From NCBI RefSeq assembly GCF_020616555.1, contig NZ_CP085173.1:1860001-1924000 (forward strand): DNA of 64,000 nt. The letters run 5' to 3'. The stretch is from Streptomyces longhuiensis. GTDB taxonomy: Bacteria > Actinomycetota > Actinomycetes > Streptomycetales > Streptomycetaceae. A program made the translations under genes and the position numbers. Under the pieces are notes generated by a model. That model worked only from the letters and a program-made list of their open reading frames with translations, was not told the DNA's origin and did not search any database. Shown here one piece after another: positions 1 through 10,014 of the stretch. Positions within the stretch are counted from its first letter, which is position 1, and the number at the start of each line of letters is the position of its first letter.

Positions 1-866
1 ACGAGCTGGAGGAGCTCGGTGGTGGAGGCCACCTCGACGCCCCGCCCGGCGAGTTCGCGCATCAGCGCGGCGCCGCTGGCGACCGTCTCCAGGCAGCCGA
101 TGTTGCCGCAACTGCACGGCCGGTCCTGCGCGGCCTCCACGCGTACGTGGCTGATGTCGCCGGCACAGCCGTTGGCTCCGTCGTGCGGGCGGCCCGCGGA
201 GATGATGCCGCTGCCGATGCCTCGGCCCGCCTTCACGACCACCAAGTGGTCGAGGTCGGGGCGGGCGGCGCGGTGCTCGCCGACGGCCATCATCGTGGCG
301 TCGTTCTCCACGGTGACGGGCAGGCCGAGGCGTTCGGCGAGGACGTCGCGCAGCGGGTAGCGGTGCCAGCCGGGCATGCGGGACGGGCTCAGGACGCGCC
401 CCTCACCAGGCTTGACCGGGCCGGGGAAGCCGACGCCGAGCGCGCGCACGGTGCGGCCCGCCTCACGCTGCCGCGCGGCGAGTTCGGTGACCTGGCCGCA
501 GAGCCAGTCGACGGCCGACTCCGGCCCCACGGTGATGTCGTGCGGCAGGTCGACGGCGTCGAGGACGGTCCCGTCGAGGCCGACCACTCCGAGCCGCGCG
601 TGATGGCTGCCGAGGTCGGCGGCGAGCGCGACACCGCCCTGGGCCCGCACGCGCAGCAGACGGGGGCGCCGCCCGCCGCGCGAGGCGCCCTCGCCGGACT
701 CGGTGAGCACGCCGGCCGCCACGAGTTCCTGCACGCGCAGCGAGACGGTGGAGGGGGCGAGGCCCAGCTCCCGTACGAGGTCGGCCCGGGAGGTGGCGGC
801 GCCCGAGGAGACCAGGTGCAGGATGTGCTGCGCCGACCCCGGTTCGCCCTGCGATGTGTCGGACAT
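1..866 (-). CDS. ROK-family transcriptional repressor (C-terminus beyond window)
   Basis: The visible 288 residues start at an ATG and run off the window edge. Residues about 10-60 form a winged helix-turn-helix (ADLVRELGLAPSTVS). The rest is the ROK sugar-kinase-like fold, with an ATP-binding-type segment (LAADLGSHHARLGVVGLDGT), a GVGFPGPV segment and the ROK zinc motif CSCGNIGCLE. ROK repressors usually sense a sugar or sugar phosphate. The gene is divergent from the ABC importer operand genes at 1135, so I infer that it controls that operon and itself. The repeated TTCGAT sequences at 942-975 are a possible operator. The inducer cannot be read from the sequence. Confidence 0.9.
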   Translation of the reverse strand, partial: MSDTSQGEPGSAQHILHLVSSGAATSRADLVRELGLAPSTVSLRVQELVAAGVLTESGEGASRGGRRPRLLRVRAQGGVALAADLGSHHARLGVVGLDGTVLDAVDLPHDITVGPESAVDWLCGQVTELAARQREAGRTVRALGVGFPGPVKPGEGRVLSPSRMPGWHRYPLRDVLAERLGLPVTVENDATMMAVGEHRAARPDLDHLVVVKAGRGIGSGIISAGRPHDGANGCAGDISHVRVEAAQDRPCSCGNIGCLETVASGAALMRELAGRGVEVASTTELLQL

Positions 867-941
867 ACCGCCCTCTTGATTGCTCGGTTGCTTGGTTGCT
901 TGGTTCAGCGCGTGGGGTTCGTTGAGCTCGTTCGGCGCGTT

Positions 942-975
942 GGTTCGATGTCTTTCTTCGATGAATGATCGAACC
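942..975. promoter_or_regulatory. Candidate ROK operator in the 867-1134 divergent spacer
   Basis: GGTTCGAT at 942-949 is mirrored by ATCGAACC at 968-975. A second TTCGAT at 957-962 forms a tighter palindrome with 968-973, spaced by 5 bp. The adjacent stretch around 883-905 repeats GCTTGGTT. The location between a repressor and an importer operon suggests an operator, but this is inference. Nothing else is evident in the 268-bp spacer except the GGAGG ribosome site at 1121. Confidence 0.4.
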
Positions 976-1134
976 CTAGACCGATCCGAACCAAGATGGC
1001 CATACCTTCGAGCCGAAGAAGTATTTGCCGAATGAAGCTATTGACTTGTTTTCGTCGACCGGCCTAGCGTTCGGGCGCCGCCCCGTCGCACTCCGGTACG
1101 GGGCCGTCCCCCGTCCCCTTGGAGGCCCTCCGGC

Positions 1135-3012
1135 ATGCGCTCATTCAGGTCAACGGCCGCCGCCGTCCTCGTCCTCGCGGCGGCGCTCACCGGCTGCACG
1201 CACGAGGGCGGCGGCATCGCCATGGGGCCGACCGGCGGCACCCCCGTGGAGGGCGGCACGGCCACGATGGCGCTGCCTCCCGCCGCCACGCCGAACTGGA
1301 TCTTCCCGATCGGCGCGCCCGGCTACGGAGCCTCGTACAACTACGGCATCCAGACCCTGCTGTTCATGCCGGTCTACGACGCCGTGCAGCTCAAGGGCGA
1401 GCTGACCACGCACGGCCCGAGCACGCTCGGCCTCGAACCGGAGTACAGCGACGGCAACACGACGGTGACCGTGCCGCTGCGCGAGGGCGTGAAGTGGTCC
1501 GACGGGAAGCCGGTCACCTCCCGCGACCTCGAGTTCTGGTTCAACCTCGTCAAGGCGAACAAGGCCGACTGGGGCAGCTACTCGGTCGGCACGATGCCGG
1601 ACGACGTGAAGCGGTTCGAGGTCGTCGACGACCACACGGTGCGGCTGCACCTCGACCGGGCGTACAACCCCGACTGGTTCACGGCCAACCAGCTCACGCT
1701 GATGCGCGCCCTGCCCCAGCACGCCTGGGACGCCACGGCCGACGGCGGCGGGGTCGGCGACCACGACCGCACCACCAAGGGCGCCAAGGCCGTCTTCGCC
1801 CGTCTCACGCGGCACGCCAAGAGCCTCGGTTCGTACGGCAGCGACCCTCTGTGGAAGACGGTCAACGGACCCTGGAAACTCGCCGGTTGGCGCGACAGCG
1901 GCCAGGTGACCATCGTCCCCAACGAGAAGTTCACCGGCCCCGACTCCGAGCGGCCGCACCTGGACAAGGTCGTCTTCAAGCCGTTCACCACCGCCGACTC
2001 CGAGTACAACGTGCTGCGCTCCGGCGGGGTCGACTACGGCTACATACCGCCGTCCGTCATGGCGCAGAAGGCGAAGTTCGAGGACAAGGGGTACCGCGTC
2101 GATCCGTGGGAGGGCTGGGCGGCGACGTACATCGTCTACAACTTCAACTCCACGCACGCCGGGCCCCTGATGAGCCAGCTGTACATCCGTCAGGCGATGC
2201 AGCACCTCGTCGACCAGAAGGCGATGAGCGACGTCATCTGGCAGGGCAGCGCCACCCCGACGCTCGGCCCGGTGCCGGTGACGCCGAAGAGCCAGTACCT
2301 GTCGCCGGCCATGGCGAAGAACCAGTACCCGTTCTCCGTACGCGCGGCGCGCGAGCTGCTCGCCGCGCACGGCTGGAAGACCCGCGACGGCGTCGCGCGG
2401 TGCGCACGCCCGGGTACCGGCGACGACGAGTGCGGCGCCGGCATCGAGGAGAACGCTCCCCTGGAGATGACCCTGCTCTCGCAGTCGGGTTCCACCGAGA
2501 CGACGAACATGATGCAGGAGCTGAAGTCGTCGCTCAGCCGGGCGGGCATCGACCTGGCCGTGCGCCAGCAGCCCCTGAACTCGGTGCTCGGCAACTCCGT
2601 GCCGTGCACGGCCAAGGACCCGGGCTGCGACTGGGACATGTCGTTCTTCGGTACGGCCGGCAGCTGGTACTACCCGCTCAACCCGAGCGGCGAGCAGCTC
2701 TTCTCCACGGGCGCCTCCGCCAACTTCGGCAACTACAGCGACAAGAAGGCCGACCGGATCATCCGGGCCGTGCAGTACTCACCGGACATGAAGGCCGTCC
2801 ACCAGTACGGCGAGTACCTCGCGGGGCAGCTGCCCGTGATGTGGATGCCGAACCCCGCGTACCAAGTGTCGGTGATCCGCAACGATCTGCGGGGCATCGA
2901 GCAGAACCCGACCGTCACGTTCGCGCCGCAGCACTGGTACTTCGTCAAGAACGACAAGCACCACACGAACGACACGAACAACAAGCAAGCCAAGAAGGGA
3001 GCCGCGAAGTGA
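1135..3012 (+). CDS. ABC transporter family 5 substrate-binding lipoprotein
   Basis: The 625-residue protein begins with a lipoprotein signal peptide (positively charged MRSFRS, hydrophobic core, lipobox LTGC with Cys21). The mature part is a family 5 (DppA/OppA-like) solute-binding protein: it has the early EYSDGNTTVTVPLREGVKWSDGKPV block and the late NPSGEQLFSTG region. It would sit on the outer face of the membrane and deliver peptide, or another family 5 ligand such as an oligosaccharide or muropeptide, to the permeases encoded next. At 625 residues it is somewhat longer than many DppA proteins. A GGAGG site lies about 10 bases before the ATG. It is the first gene of a tightly overlapped operon. 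Confidence 0.92.
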   Translation: MRSFRSTAAAVLVLAAALTGCTHEGGGIAMGPTGGTPVEGGTATMALPPAATPNWIFPIGAPGYGASYNYGIQTLLFMPVYDAVQLKGELTTHGPSTLGLEPEYSDGNTTVTVPLREGVKWSDGKPVTSRDLEFWFNLVKANKADWGSYSVGTMPDDVKRFEVVDDHTVRLHLDRAYNPDWFTANQLTLMRALPQHAWDATADGGGVGDHDRTTKGAKAVFARLTRHAKSLGSYGSDPLWKTVNGPWKLAGWRDSGQVTIVPNEKFTGPDSERPHLDKVVFKPFTTADSEYNVLRSGGVDYGYIPPSVMAQKAKFEDKGYRVDPWEGWAATYIVYNFNSTHAGPLMSQLYIRQAMQHLVDQKAMSDVIWQGSATPTLGPVPVTPKSQYLSPAMAKNQYPFSVRAARELLAAHGWKTRDGVARCARPGTGDDECGAGIEENAPLEMTLLSQSGSTETTNMMQELKSSLSRAGIDLAVRQQPLNSVLGNSVPCTAKDPGCDWDMSFFGTAGSWYYPLNPSGEQLFSTGASANFGNYSDKKADRIIRAVQYSPDMKAVHQYGEYLAGQLPVMWMPNPAYQVSVIRNDLRGIEQNPTVTFAPQHWYFVKNDKHHTNDTNNKQAKKGAAK

Positions 3013-3959
3013 CCGGCTTTCTGGTCAAGCGCTTCCTGCAGGCCCTCGTCGTCCTGTTCCTGGTCTCGGTGATCGTCTTCACCCTCCTGCATCTGCTGCC
3101 GGGCGGCCCGGCCCGAGCCATCCTCGGCCCGAAGGGCACCCCGCAGCAGATCGAGCACTTCAACCACCAGCAGGGCTATGACCGTTCACTGCCGACGCAG
3201 TACGTGATGTATCTGAAGCGGCTGGTCACCGGCGACCTCGGCGACTCGTACAAGCTCAACTCGCCGGTCTTCGACCTGCTCGAGCAGCGCCTGCCGAAGA
3301 CGCTGCTCCTGACGGTCCTGTCCACCGTCCTCGCCGTCGTGATCGCCGTACCGCTGGGCCTGCTCCAGGCCGTGCGGCGCGGCAAGGCCTCGGACTACGC
3401 GCTCACGGGGCTCGCCTTCCTGCTGTACGCGACGCCCGTCTTCTTCCTCGGCCTCATCATGATCATCCTGTTCGCGCAGGTCATGCCGATCTTCCCGGCC
3501 GAGGCACCGCAGGGCGAGACGATCGGTCAACTCCTCGGCGACTTCACCGGGTTGGTCCTGCCGGTCGTGACGATGGCCTTCGGCATCGTGGCGATGTTCA
3601 GCCGCTACATGCGCTCCGCCGTGCTCGACAACCTCACCGAGGAGTACGTCCGCACGGCCATGGCGAAGGGCCAGTCCAGCCGGCGGATCATGGTCAGGCA
3701 CGTCCTGCGCAACGCCCTGATCCCTCTCGCGACCCTGCTCGGGCTCTACCTCCCGACCCTGTTCAGCGGCGCCCTCGTCGTCGAGTCGATGTTCAACTAC
3801 CCGGGCATGGGGCTGCTGTTCTGGAACGCGGCCCAGGGCTCCGACTTCCCCGTGCTCCTCGGCGTGACCCTCGTGGTCGGCATCGCCACGGTCCTCGGCT
3901 CGCTGCTCACCGACATCCTGTACGCCGTCCTCGACCCCCGGATCCGGAGCGTGGCATGA
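3009..3959 (+). CDS. ABC transporter permease, DppB/OppB type
   Basis: A GTG start overlaps the stop of the binding-protein gene (GTGA), giving 316 residues. The N-terminal membrane segment (VKRFLQALVVLFLVSVIVF) followed by LPGGPARAILG is the DppB/OppB signature. Five or six membrane segments follow, and the EAA loop is visible as EEYVRTAMAKGQSSRRIMVRHVLRNA. It pairs with the next gene to form the membrane channel. The coupled start-stop overlap implies translational coupling and equal expression. Confidence 0.93.
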   Translation: MTGFLVKRFLQALVVLFLVSVIVFTLLHLLPGGPARAILGPKGTPQQIEHFNHQQGYDRSLPTQYVMYLKRLVTGDLGDSYKLNSPVFDLLEQRLPKTLLLTVLSTVLAVVIAVPLGLLQAVRRGKASDYALTGLAFLLYATPVFFLGLIMIILFAQVMPIFPAEAPQGETIGQLLGDFTGLVLPVVTMAFGIVAMFSRYMRSAVLDNLTEEYVRTAMAKGQSSRRIMVRHVLRNALIPLATLLGLYLPTLFSGALVVESMFNYPGMGLLFWNAAQGSDFPVLLGVTLVVGIATVLGSLLTDILYAVLDPRIRSVA

Positions 3960-4861
3960 GTACGTCCGCCGTCCTTCCCGTCCAGCCGGGCCAGGAGGAA
4001 GCCGCGCAGGCCACCCCCTCCCTCGCCCGTCGCACGCTGCGCGTCTTCACCGGCAACAAGCTGGCCCTGACGGGCGTCGTGGTCCTGGTCCTGCTGCTCG
4101 CCTTCTGCTACCTGGGCCCACTCGTCCACCCGAACGAGCAGATCCACACGGATCTCGCGCAGGCGAACCTCTCCCCCGGCACCGCCGGGCACCTCCTCGG
4201 CACCACCGACCTCGGGTACGACCTGCTCGGCCGGCTCATGGTCGCCGGGCGGACCTCTCTCGAGATCGGCCTGGCGGCGGGCCTGCTGGCGACGCTGTTC
4301 GGCACCGTGTACGGGGCTGTCGCCGGGTACTTCGGGGGCTGGGTCGACGCCGCGATGATGCGGGTCACCGACGCGGCGCTGGCCATCCCCGCGATGTTCC
4401 TGCTCGTCGTGGTCGCCGCGATCATCACGCCCAGCAAGGGCATCCTCATTCTGATCATCGCCGGGGTCGCCTGGCTCTCCCCCGCCCGTCTGGTGCGGGG
4501 CGAGGCGCTGTCGCTGCGCAACCGTGAGTACGTCCAGGCCATGCGGATGATGGGCGGCGGCGGCACGCGGGCCGTGTTCAAGCACATCGTGCCGAACGCG
4601 ATCGGCACGGTCATCGTGAACTGCACGTTCCAGATCGCCGACGCCATCCTCTACGTCAGCTATCTCGCGTTCCTCGGACTCAGCATCCCGCCGCCGTCCG
4701 CCGACTGGGGCTCGATGCTGTCCGCCGGCATCACCTACACGCAGAACGGCTACTGGTGGCTGATCTTCCCGCCGGGCATCGCGATCGTCCTGGTCGTCGC
4801 CGCGTTCAACTTCATCGGCGACGGGCTGCGTGACGCGTTCGAAGTACGGCTGCGGAAGTAA
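3956..4861 (+). CDS. ABC transporter permease, DppC/OppC type
   Basis: The 301-residue protein overlaps the previous gene by ATGA. The first membrane segment (LALTGVVVLVLLLAFCYLGPLV) is followed by a periplasm-side domain ending HLLGTTDLGYDLLGRLM, characteristic of DppC/OppC. The EAA loop reads REYVQAMRMMGGGGTRAVFKHIVPNA. The C-terminus GDGLRDAFEVRLRK is also standard for the family. It forms the heterodimeric channel with the gene at 3009. Confidence 0.93.
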   Translation: MSTSAVLPVQPGQEEAAQATPSLARRTLRVFTGNKLALTGVVVLVLLLAFCYLGPLVHPNEQIHTDLAQANLSPGTAGHLLGTTDLGYDLLGRLMVAGRTSLEIGLAAGLLATLFGTVYGAVAGYFGGWVDAAMMRVTDAALAIPAMFLLVVVAAIITPSKGILILIIAGVAWLSPARLVRGEALSLRNREYVQAMRMMGGGGTRAVFKHIVPNAIGTVIVNCTFQIADAILYVSYLAFLGLSIPPPSADWGSMLSAGITYTQNGYWWLIFPPGIAIVLVVAAFNFIGDGLRDAFEVRLRK

Positions 4862-4888
4862 GGGACCGAGGCATTGAGGAAGACAGAC

Positions 4889-6940
4889 ATGACCGAGCCC
4901 CTGCTCAGGATCGACGACCTGCGCGTCGACATCGCCACGCGCGACCGCACCGTCCACGCCCTCGACGGGATCTCCCTCGACCTCGCCGCCGGTGAGGCGC
5001 TAGGCGTCGTCGGCGAGTCCGGCTGCGGCAAGACGATGACCGCGCTCAGCGTCCTCGGGCTGCTGCCGCCCGGCGGACGGGTCACCGGTGGACGCGTCCT
5101 GTTCGACGGAGTGGACCTGGCCGCCGCGCCCGCCCCCGTCCTCCAGGACGTACGCGGCAACACCATCGGCATGGTCTTCCAGGACCCGCTGACCTCGCTC
5201 AACCCGACCATGACGATCGGCCGGCAGGTCACCGAGCCGCTCCTCCTGCACCGCGGCGTCTCCCGCAAGGAGGCCTGGGCACGCGCCGAGGAGACCCTCC
5301 GGCTCGTCGGCATGCCCCAGCCCGCCGAGCGCATGAAGGCCTATCCGCACCAGCTGTCGGGCGGCATGCGCCAGCGGGTCGCCATCGCCATGGCGCTGGT
5401 CTGCGAGCCGAAGCTGCTCATCGCCGACGAGCCGACGACCGCGCTCGACGTCACGACCCAGCACCAGATCCTGGAGCTGATCGACGACCTGCGCGAGCGG
5501 CTCGGCATGGCGATGATCCTCGTCACGCACGACCTCGGCGTCATCGCGAACCGTGTGGACCGCGTCGCCGTCATGTACGCGGGCAGAGTCGCCGAACAGG
5601 CCGACGTACGAGACCTGTTCGCCCGGCCGCGCCACCGCTACACGGAGGCCTTGTTCGCGGCGCTTCCGGAGCGGGCGGGCGACGGAGGGACCGAACTGCA
5701 CACGATTCCCGGGCTGCCGCCGAACCTGACGGTGCGGCCGGAGGGCTGCCGGTTCGCGCCGCGCTGCGTGTTCGCCACGGACGAGTGCCGCTCCCAGGAG
5801 CCGCCGCTCGCCGACGACGAACTGCGGGGTACGGAGCACCGGTTCGCCTGCTTCCATCCGGTGCCTGACGTGTCCGCGCGGGGCAAGGCGGCCGACGTCA
5901 TCGCGCCCGCCGCCGTCCCCGCGCAGTCGGCACCGGGCGCGCCGCTTCTCGAACTCGACGGCCTCGTCAAGGAGTTCCCGCTCAAGGGCGGTCCGTTCTC
6001 GCGCGGTCGCGGCACGGTCAGCGCCGTGGGCGGGGTGTCGCTGACCATCCGCAAGGGCGAGACGTTCGGCATGGTCGGCGAGTCCGGGTGCGGCAAGACG
6101 ACGCTCGGCCGGATCGTCGCCGGTCTGGAGGACCCGACGGCCGGATCGGTGCGCTTCGGCGGCGAGGACCTCGCGGGCCTCACGCGGGCGGGGCGCCGGG
6201 CGCACCGCCGCCGCATCCAGCTCATGTTCCAGGACTCGACCGCGGCCATGGACCCGCGGATGCGGGTCGGCGAGATCCTGCGCGAACCCCTCGTCATCCA
6301 GGGAGTCGGCAGCCGCGCCGAGCAGGAGGCGCAGATCGACGGGCTCCTCGACGCCGTGGGGCTGCCGCGCGGGGCCGTGCACCGCTATCCGCACGAGTTC
6401 TCCGGCGGCCAGCGCCAACGCCTCGGCCTGGCGCGGGCGTTGACGCTGTCGCCCGATCTTGTGGTCGCGGACGAGCCGGTCTCGGCGCTCGACGTGTCCG
6501 TGCAGGCGCAGATCCTCAACCTGATGCGGGAGCTCCAGCGTGAGCGCGGCCTGACGTACCTGTTCATCTCGCACGACCTCGCGGTGGTGCGCTACCTCGC
6601 CGACACCGTGGGCGTCATGTACCTCGGCAAACTCGTCGAGACCGGTCCCGCGGAGGAGGTGTACGCGCGGCCGCTGCATCCGTACACGCGGGGTCTGCTC
6701 GACACGGTCAACGTGCCCGATCCGTCGGCCGCGGCCGGTTCCGGGTCCCCGCTGACGGGCGAGACGCCGTCCGCGGCGAAGCCGCCGTCGGGGTGCAGGT
6801 TCCGCACCCGCTGCCCGCTCGCGCAGGACGTCTGCGCCGAGGTCGAGCCGCCGGTCGCGGCGCCGCGCGGGGCCGGCCACCAGGTGGCCTGTCACTTTCC
6901 GCTGCCGGTGCCGGAGCAAGTGGCCGCCCAGCCGGTGTGA
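4889..6940 (+). CDS. Fused dual-ATPase subunit of dipeptide-type ABC transporter (DppD-DppF)
   Basis: This 683-residue protein carries two complete nucleotide-binding domains. The first has Walker A GESGCGKT, signature LSGGMRQR and Walker [12 protein letters not shown]. The second has GESGCGKT, signature FSGGQRQR and [11 protein letters not shown]. Each half ends with an oligopeptide-transporter C-terminal cysteine region ([14 protein letters not shown] and [14 protein letters not shown]), as in DppD and DppF. In many bacteria these are separate genes. I chose the ATG at 4889 because GAGGAA sits 7 bases upstream, although an in-frame TTG exists at 4874. It completes the importer operon. Confidence 0.93.
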   Translation: MTEPLLRIDDLRVDIATRDRTVHALDGISLDLAAGEALGVVGESGCGKTMTALSVLGLLPPGGRVTGGRVLFDGVDLAAAPAPVLQDVRGNTIGMVFQDPLTSLNPTMTIGRQVTEPLLLHRGVSRKEAWARAEETLRLVGMPQPAERMKAYPHQLSGGMRQRVAIAMALVCEPKLLIADEPTTALDVTTQHQILELIDDLRERLGMAMILVTHDLGVIANRVDRVAVMYAGRVAEQADVRDLFARPRHRYTEALFAALPERAGDGGTELHTIPGLPPNLTVRPEGCRFAPRCVFATDECRSQEPPLADDELRGTEHRFACFHPVPDVSARGKAADVIAPAAVPAQSAPGAPLLELDGLVKEFPLKGGPFSRGRGTVSAVGGVSLTIRKGETFGMVGESGCGKTTLGRIVAGLEDPTAGSVRFGGEDLAGLTRAGRRAHRRRIQLMFQDSTAAMDPRMRVGEILREPLVIQGVGSRAEQEAQIDGLLDAVGLPRGAVHRYPHEFSGGQRQRLGLARALTLSPDLVVADEPVSALDVSVQAQILNLMRELQRERGLTYLFISHDLAVVRYLADTVGVMYLGKLVETGPAEEVYARPLHPYTRGLLDTVNVPDPSAAAGSGSPLTGETPSAAKPPSGCRFRTRCPLAQDVCAEVEPPVAAPRGAGHQVACHFPLPVPEQVAAQPV

Positions 6941-7032
6941 CCTGCGGCGACGCCGCCTTCGGGGGTGACTGTCAGTGGTCGGGTGCAGACTGGGCCGTAC
7001 CTGAGACAAAGGCGTCCTCGGAGGTGTCGGGC

Positions 7033-8121
7033 ATGACTGAAGTGCTGCTGACGGTTGGCACGCGCAAGGGGCTTTTCATCGGCCGCAGGCGGGGCGGCGG
7101 CGCGTGGGAGTTCGACGAAGGCCCGTACTTCAACTCCCAGGCCGTGTACTCGGTGGCGATCGACACGCGGGGCGACGTCCCGCGACTCCTCGCGGGCGGT
7201 GACAGTGCGCACTTCGGCCCGTCGGTCTTCCACTCCGACGACCTGGGCCGTACGTGGACGGAGCCGTCACGCCCCGCCGTCAAGTTCCCCAAGGACACGG
7301 GGGCCTCGCTGGAGCGCGTGTGGCAGCTGCACCCGGCCGCCGCCGAGCGGGACGTGGTGTACGCGGGCACCGAGCCCGCGGCGCTCTACCGCTCGGAGGA
7401 CCGGGGCGAGACGTTCGACCTGGTGCGTCCGCTGTGGGAGCACCCGACGCGGTCGAAGTGGGTCCCCGGCGGCGGTGGCGAGGGCCTGCACACGGTGGTC
7501 ACCGATCCGCGTGACGCCCGCGCGGTGACGGTCGCGGTGTCCACGGCCGGGGTGTTCCGCACCCGGGACGGCGGACAAAGCTGGGAGCCCGCCAACTCCG
7601 GGGTCTCGGCGGTCTTCCTGCCGGACCCGAACCCCGAGTTCGGCCAGTGCGTCCACAAGGTCACGCAGGACGCGGCCGACCCGGACCGCCTCTACCTCCA
7701 GAACCACTGGGGCGTGTACCGCAGCGACGACGGCGGTACCCGGTGGAACGACATCGGGACGGGCCTCCCCTCGACGTTCGGCTTCGCCGCCGCCGCGCAT
7801 CCGCACCGCGGGGACACGGCGTACGTCTTCCCGATCAACGCCGACTCGGACCGCGTGCCCGCGGAGCGGCACTGCCGCGTCTTCCGCACGGAGGACGCGG
7901 GCAGGACCTGGGAGCCGCTGACGGCGGGGCTCCCGCAGGGCGATCATTACGGGACGGTGCTGCGCGACGCGATGTGCACGGATGACTCCGACCCGGCGGG
8001 CGTCTACTTCGGCAATCGCAACGGCGAGGTGTACGCGTCGGCCGACGACGGGGACAGCTGGCGGCAGTTGGCCTCCCATCTGCCGGACGTGCTGTGTGTG
8101 CGGGCGGCCGTGGTCGGTTGA
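7033..8121 (+). CDS. BNR/Asp-box repeat beta-propeller protein (sialidase-like fold)
   Basis: The 362-residue protein holds at least six Asp-box motifs (SxDxGxxW-like), for example [45 protein letters not shown] and ASADDGDSW. They are regularly spaced, as in a six- or seven-bladed propeller. There is no signal peptide, so it is probably cytoplasmic. The sialidase RIP motif and catalytic Arg triad are not obvious, so an enzymatic role is unproven. Relatives are often annotated as exo-alpha-sialidase or glycosyl hydrolase on the fold alone. The gap to the ABC operon is about 90 bp. I am sure of the fold, not of the function. Confidence 0.75.
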   Translation: MTEVLLTVGTRKGLFIGRRRGGGAWEFDEGPYFNSQAVYSVAIDTRGDVPRLLAGGDSAHFGPSVFHSDDLGRTWTEPSRPAVKFPKDTGASLERVWQLHPAAAERDVVYAGTEPAALYRSEDRGETFDLVRPLWEHPTRSKWVPGGGGEGLHTVVTDPRDARAVTVAVSTAGVFRTRDGGQSWEPANSGVSAVFLPDPNPEFGQCVHKVTQDAADPDRLYLQNHWGVYRSDDGGTRWNDIGTGLPSTFGFAAAAHPHRGDTAYVFPINADSDRVPAERHCRVFRTEDAGRTWEPLTAGLPQGDHYGTVLRDAMCTDDSDPAGVYFGNRNGEVYASADDGDSWRQLASHLPDVLCVRAAVVG

Positions 8122-8148
8122 TCGGCCCGTCCGTCACGGCAGTAGGGT
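8118..8148 (+). promoter_or_regulatory. Candidate promoter for leaderless uracil-DNA glycosylase mRNA
   Basis: TTGATC at 8118-8123 and TAGGGT at 8143-8148 are 19 bp apart and resemble a Streptomyces housekeeping promoter. Seven bases separate the -10 element from the GTG start, which would place transcription initiation at or next to the start codon. No ribosome binding site is present, which agrees with a leaderless transcript. Confidence 0.5.
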
Positions 8149-8155
8149 GACGCCC

Positions 8156-8833
8156 GTGGCACCACGACCCTTGCACGAAATCGTAGAAGCCGGCTGGGCC
8201 AAGGCCCTCGAACCCGTCGCCGGACAGATCACCGCCATGGGTGAGTTCCTGCGCGCGGAGATCGCCGCGGGACGCACCTACCTCCCGGCCGGGGCGAACG
8301 TGCTGCGCGCGTTCCAGCAGCCGTTCGACGAGGTGCGGGTCCTGATCGTCGGCCAGGACCCCTATCCCACGCCGGGACATGCCGTCGGGCTCTCGTTCTC
8401 GGTCGCGCCCGAGGTGCGGCCGCTGCCCGGCAGTCTCATCAACATCTATCGCGAGCTGAACACGGACCTGGGCCTGCCTCAGCCGTCGAACGGTGACCTG
8501 ACGCCCTGGACGCGGCAGGGCGTACTCCTGCTGAACAGGGCACTCACCACCGCCCCGCGCCGCCCCGCCGCACACCGCGGCAAGGGCTGGGAAGAGGTCA
8601 CGGAGCAGGCGATCAGGGCGCTGGCCGCGCGCGGCCGCCCGCTCGTGTCCGTCCTGTGGGGCCGCGACGCCCGCAATCTGCGGCCCCTCCTCGGCGACCT
8701 GCCGTCCGTGGAGTCCGCGCACCCCTCCCCCATGTCGGCCGACCGCGGGTTCTTCGGCTCGCGCCCGTTCAGCCGGGCCAACGACCTCCTGGCGCGGCAG
8801 GGCGGGCAGCCGGTGGACTGGCGGCTGCCGTGA
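8156..8833 (+). CDS. ung: Uracil-DNA glycosylase, family 1
   Basis: The 225-residue protein matches the Ung family throughout. The water-activating motif GQDPYP has its Asp at residue 68. The uracil-contact region is [14 protein letters not shown], and the DNA-intercalation loop [12 protein letters not shown] has its His at residue 189. It removes uracil from DNA to start base-excision repair in the cytoplasm. Length is normal for the family. The GTG start is preceded by a -10-like TAGGGT rather than a ribosome site. It overlaps the next gene by GTGA, so the two are translationally coupled. Confidence 0.95.
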   Translation: MAPRPLHEIVEAGWAKALEPVAGQITAMGEFLRAEIAAGRTYLPAGANVLRAFQQPFDEVRVLIVGQDPYPTPGHAVGLSFSVAPEVRPLPGSLINIYRELNTDLGLPQPSNGDLTPWTRQGVLLLNRALTTAPRRPAAHRGKGWEEVTEQAIRALAARGRPLVSVLWGRDARNLRPLLGDLPSVESAHPSPMSADRGFFGSRPFSRANDLLARQGGQPVDWRLP

Positions 8834-9882
8834 CGCGCGAGCCCGCCGCTGCCGAGCCCGGACCGGGCCACGGCGGGGACGATCCCGCGGGCCCCCGGTG
8901 GGTTCTCGGCGTCGACTCCGGCGGCTCCGGTCTGCGCGTGGCACTCGCGTCGGCCGGGGACCTCGCACGTCCCGAGACGACGGTGTCCCGCGAGCCCGTG
9001 CGCACCGGCGCGGCGGGCATCGACGCCGGGCACCTGCTCGAACAGTTGCTTCCGATGGCCCGGGACCTGCTCGCCCGCGTCGGCGGCCGCGGCCCCGGCG
9101 TGCCGCGCCTGAGCGCCGTCGCCGTCGGCGCGGCCGGCATGGCCACGCTCGGCGACGGACTGCGGGCCGAACTCCCGGCCGCCCTCGCGGCCGAACTGGG
9201 CGTACGGCGGCTCGCGTTGGCCGCGGACGGGGTCACCGCCTACGCGGGCGCCCTCGGCCAGCGGCCCGGCGCGGTCGTCGCCGCGGGCACGGGCATGATC
9301 GCGCTCGGCACGGACCTCACCTCCTGGCAGCGGGCCGACGGCTGGGGGCATCTCCTCGGCGACTGCGGTGGCGGCGCGTGGATCGGGCGTGCGGGCCTGG
9401 ACGCGGCGATGCGTGCCCACGACGGGCGCCGCGGAGGCTCCGCCGCGCTGCTCGCCCTCGCCGAGGAGCGGTTCGGCCCGGCGGCCGGGCTGCCGGCCCG
9501 GATCTACCCGCGCACGGACCGTCCCGCCGTCCTCGCCGCCTTCGCGCCCGACGTGGCCCGCGCCGCACTCGACGACTCCGTCGCCGCCGGCATCCTGCGC
9601 GAGGCGGCCGGACATATCGCCGAGGCGGCGGCCGCGGTGTGCCCGGCGGGCGACGGCAGTGAAGTGGCGCTCACCGGCGGCCTGTTCAAGATGGGCGAGC
9701 CGCTGCTCGCCCCGCTCCGCGCCGAGCTCGCGGAGCAACTCCCGTACGCCGACGCGGTGTCGGCGACCGGCGACCCCCTGCACGGTGCGCTGGTGATCGC
9801 CGCCGCGCTCGCCGTCGACGGGCTGCGCCTGCCGTGCGACGGCCGCCTCCTCCACGTCCCCCAGGAGGCGGCCGACCGCTGA
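8830..9882 (+). CDS. N-acetylglucosamine kinase-like protein (BadF/BadG/BcrA/BcrD ATPase family)
   Basis: The 350-residue protein has the actin-like ATPase blocks in order: phosphate-1 [23 protein letters not shown], adenosine-side [28 protein letters not shown] and the late [16 protein letters not shown]. This pattern is typical of N-acetylglucosamine kinases in actinobacteria, which phosphorylate GlcNAc to feed amino-sugar metabolism. Glucosamine or another sugar is possible. Its GTG start overlaps the stop of ung, an unusual partner. The nearby ROK regulator and importer hint at amino-sugar salvage, but that link is inferred. Confidence 0.8.
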   Translation: MTREPAAAEPGPGHGGDDPAGPRWVLGVDSGGSGLRVALASAGDLARPETTVSREPVRTGAAGIDAGHLLEQLLPMARDLLARVGGRGPGVPRLSAVAVGAAGMATLGDGLRAELPAALAAELGVRRLALAADGVTAYAGALGQRPGAVVAAGTGMIALGTDLTSWQRADGWGHLLGDCGGGAWIGRAGLDAAMRAHDGRRGGSAALLALAEERFGPAAGLPARIYPRTDRPAVLAAFAPDVARAALDDSVAAGILREAAGHIAEAAAAVCPAGDGSEVALTGGLFKMGEPLLAPLRAELAEQLPYADAVSATGDPLHGALVIAAALAVDGLRLPCDGRLLHVPQEAADR

Positions 9883-9890
9883 CGGCGGTC
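9874..9890 (+). terminator. Short hairpin at the end of the kinase gene
   Basis: GACCGC at 9874-9879 pairs with GCGGTC at 9885-9890. The stop codon of the kinase gene lies in the 5-base loop. The stem is only 6 bp and no T-run follows, so termination here is uncertain. Confidence 0.3.
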
Positions 9891-9915
9891 CTTGCACCCC
9901 TTCTGACCTGGACAG

Positions 9916-10006
9916 TTGAGCCATTCGTAACTGAAAGGATAAATACGGACGGATACCGCTCAGCTGCCCCCTCCCCGAACAAGGGAGACCCGTGAGCCAG
10001 TAGCAT
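9916..10006 (+). promoter_or_regulatory. Candidate promoters of the CbiX-like gene
   Basis: TTGAGC at 9916-9921 followed 17 bp later by ATAAAT (9939-9944) resembles a housekeeping promoter. A second TAGCAT at 10001-10006 lies 8 bases before the ATG at 10015 and could drive a leaderless transcript. GGGAG at 9982-9987 is too far from the ATG to be a good ribosome site. Which start is used cannot be decided from sequence. Confidence 0.4.
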
Positions 10007-10014
10007 GCGGCGGC

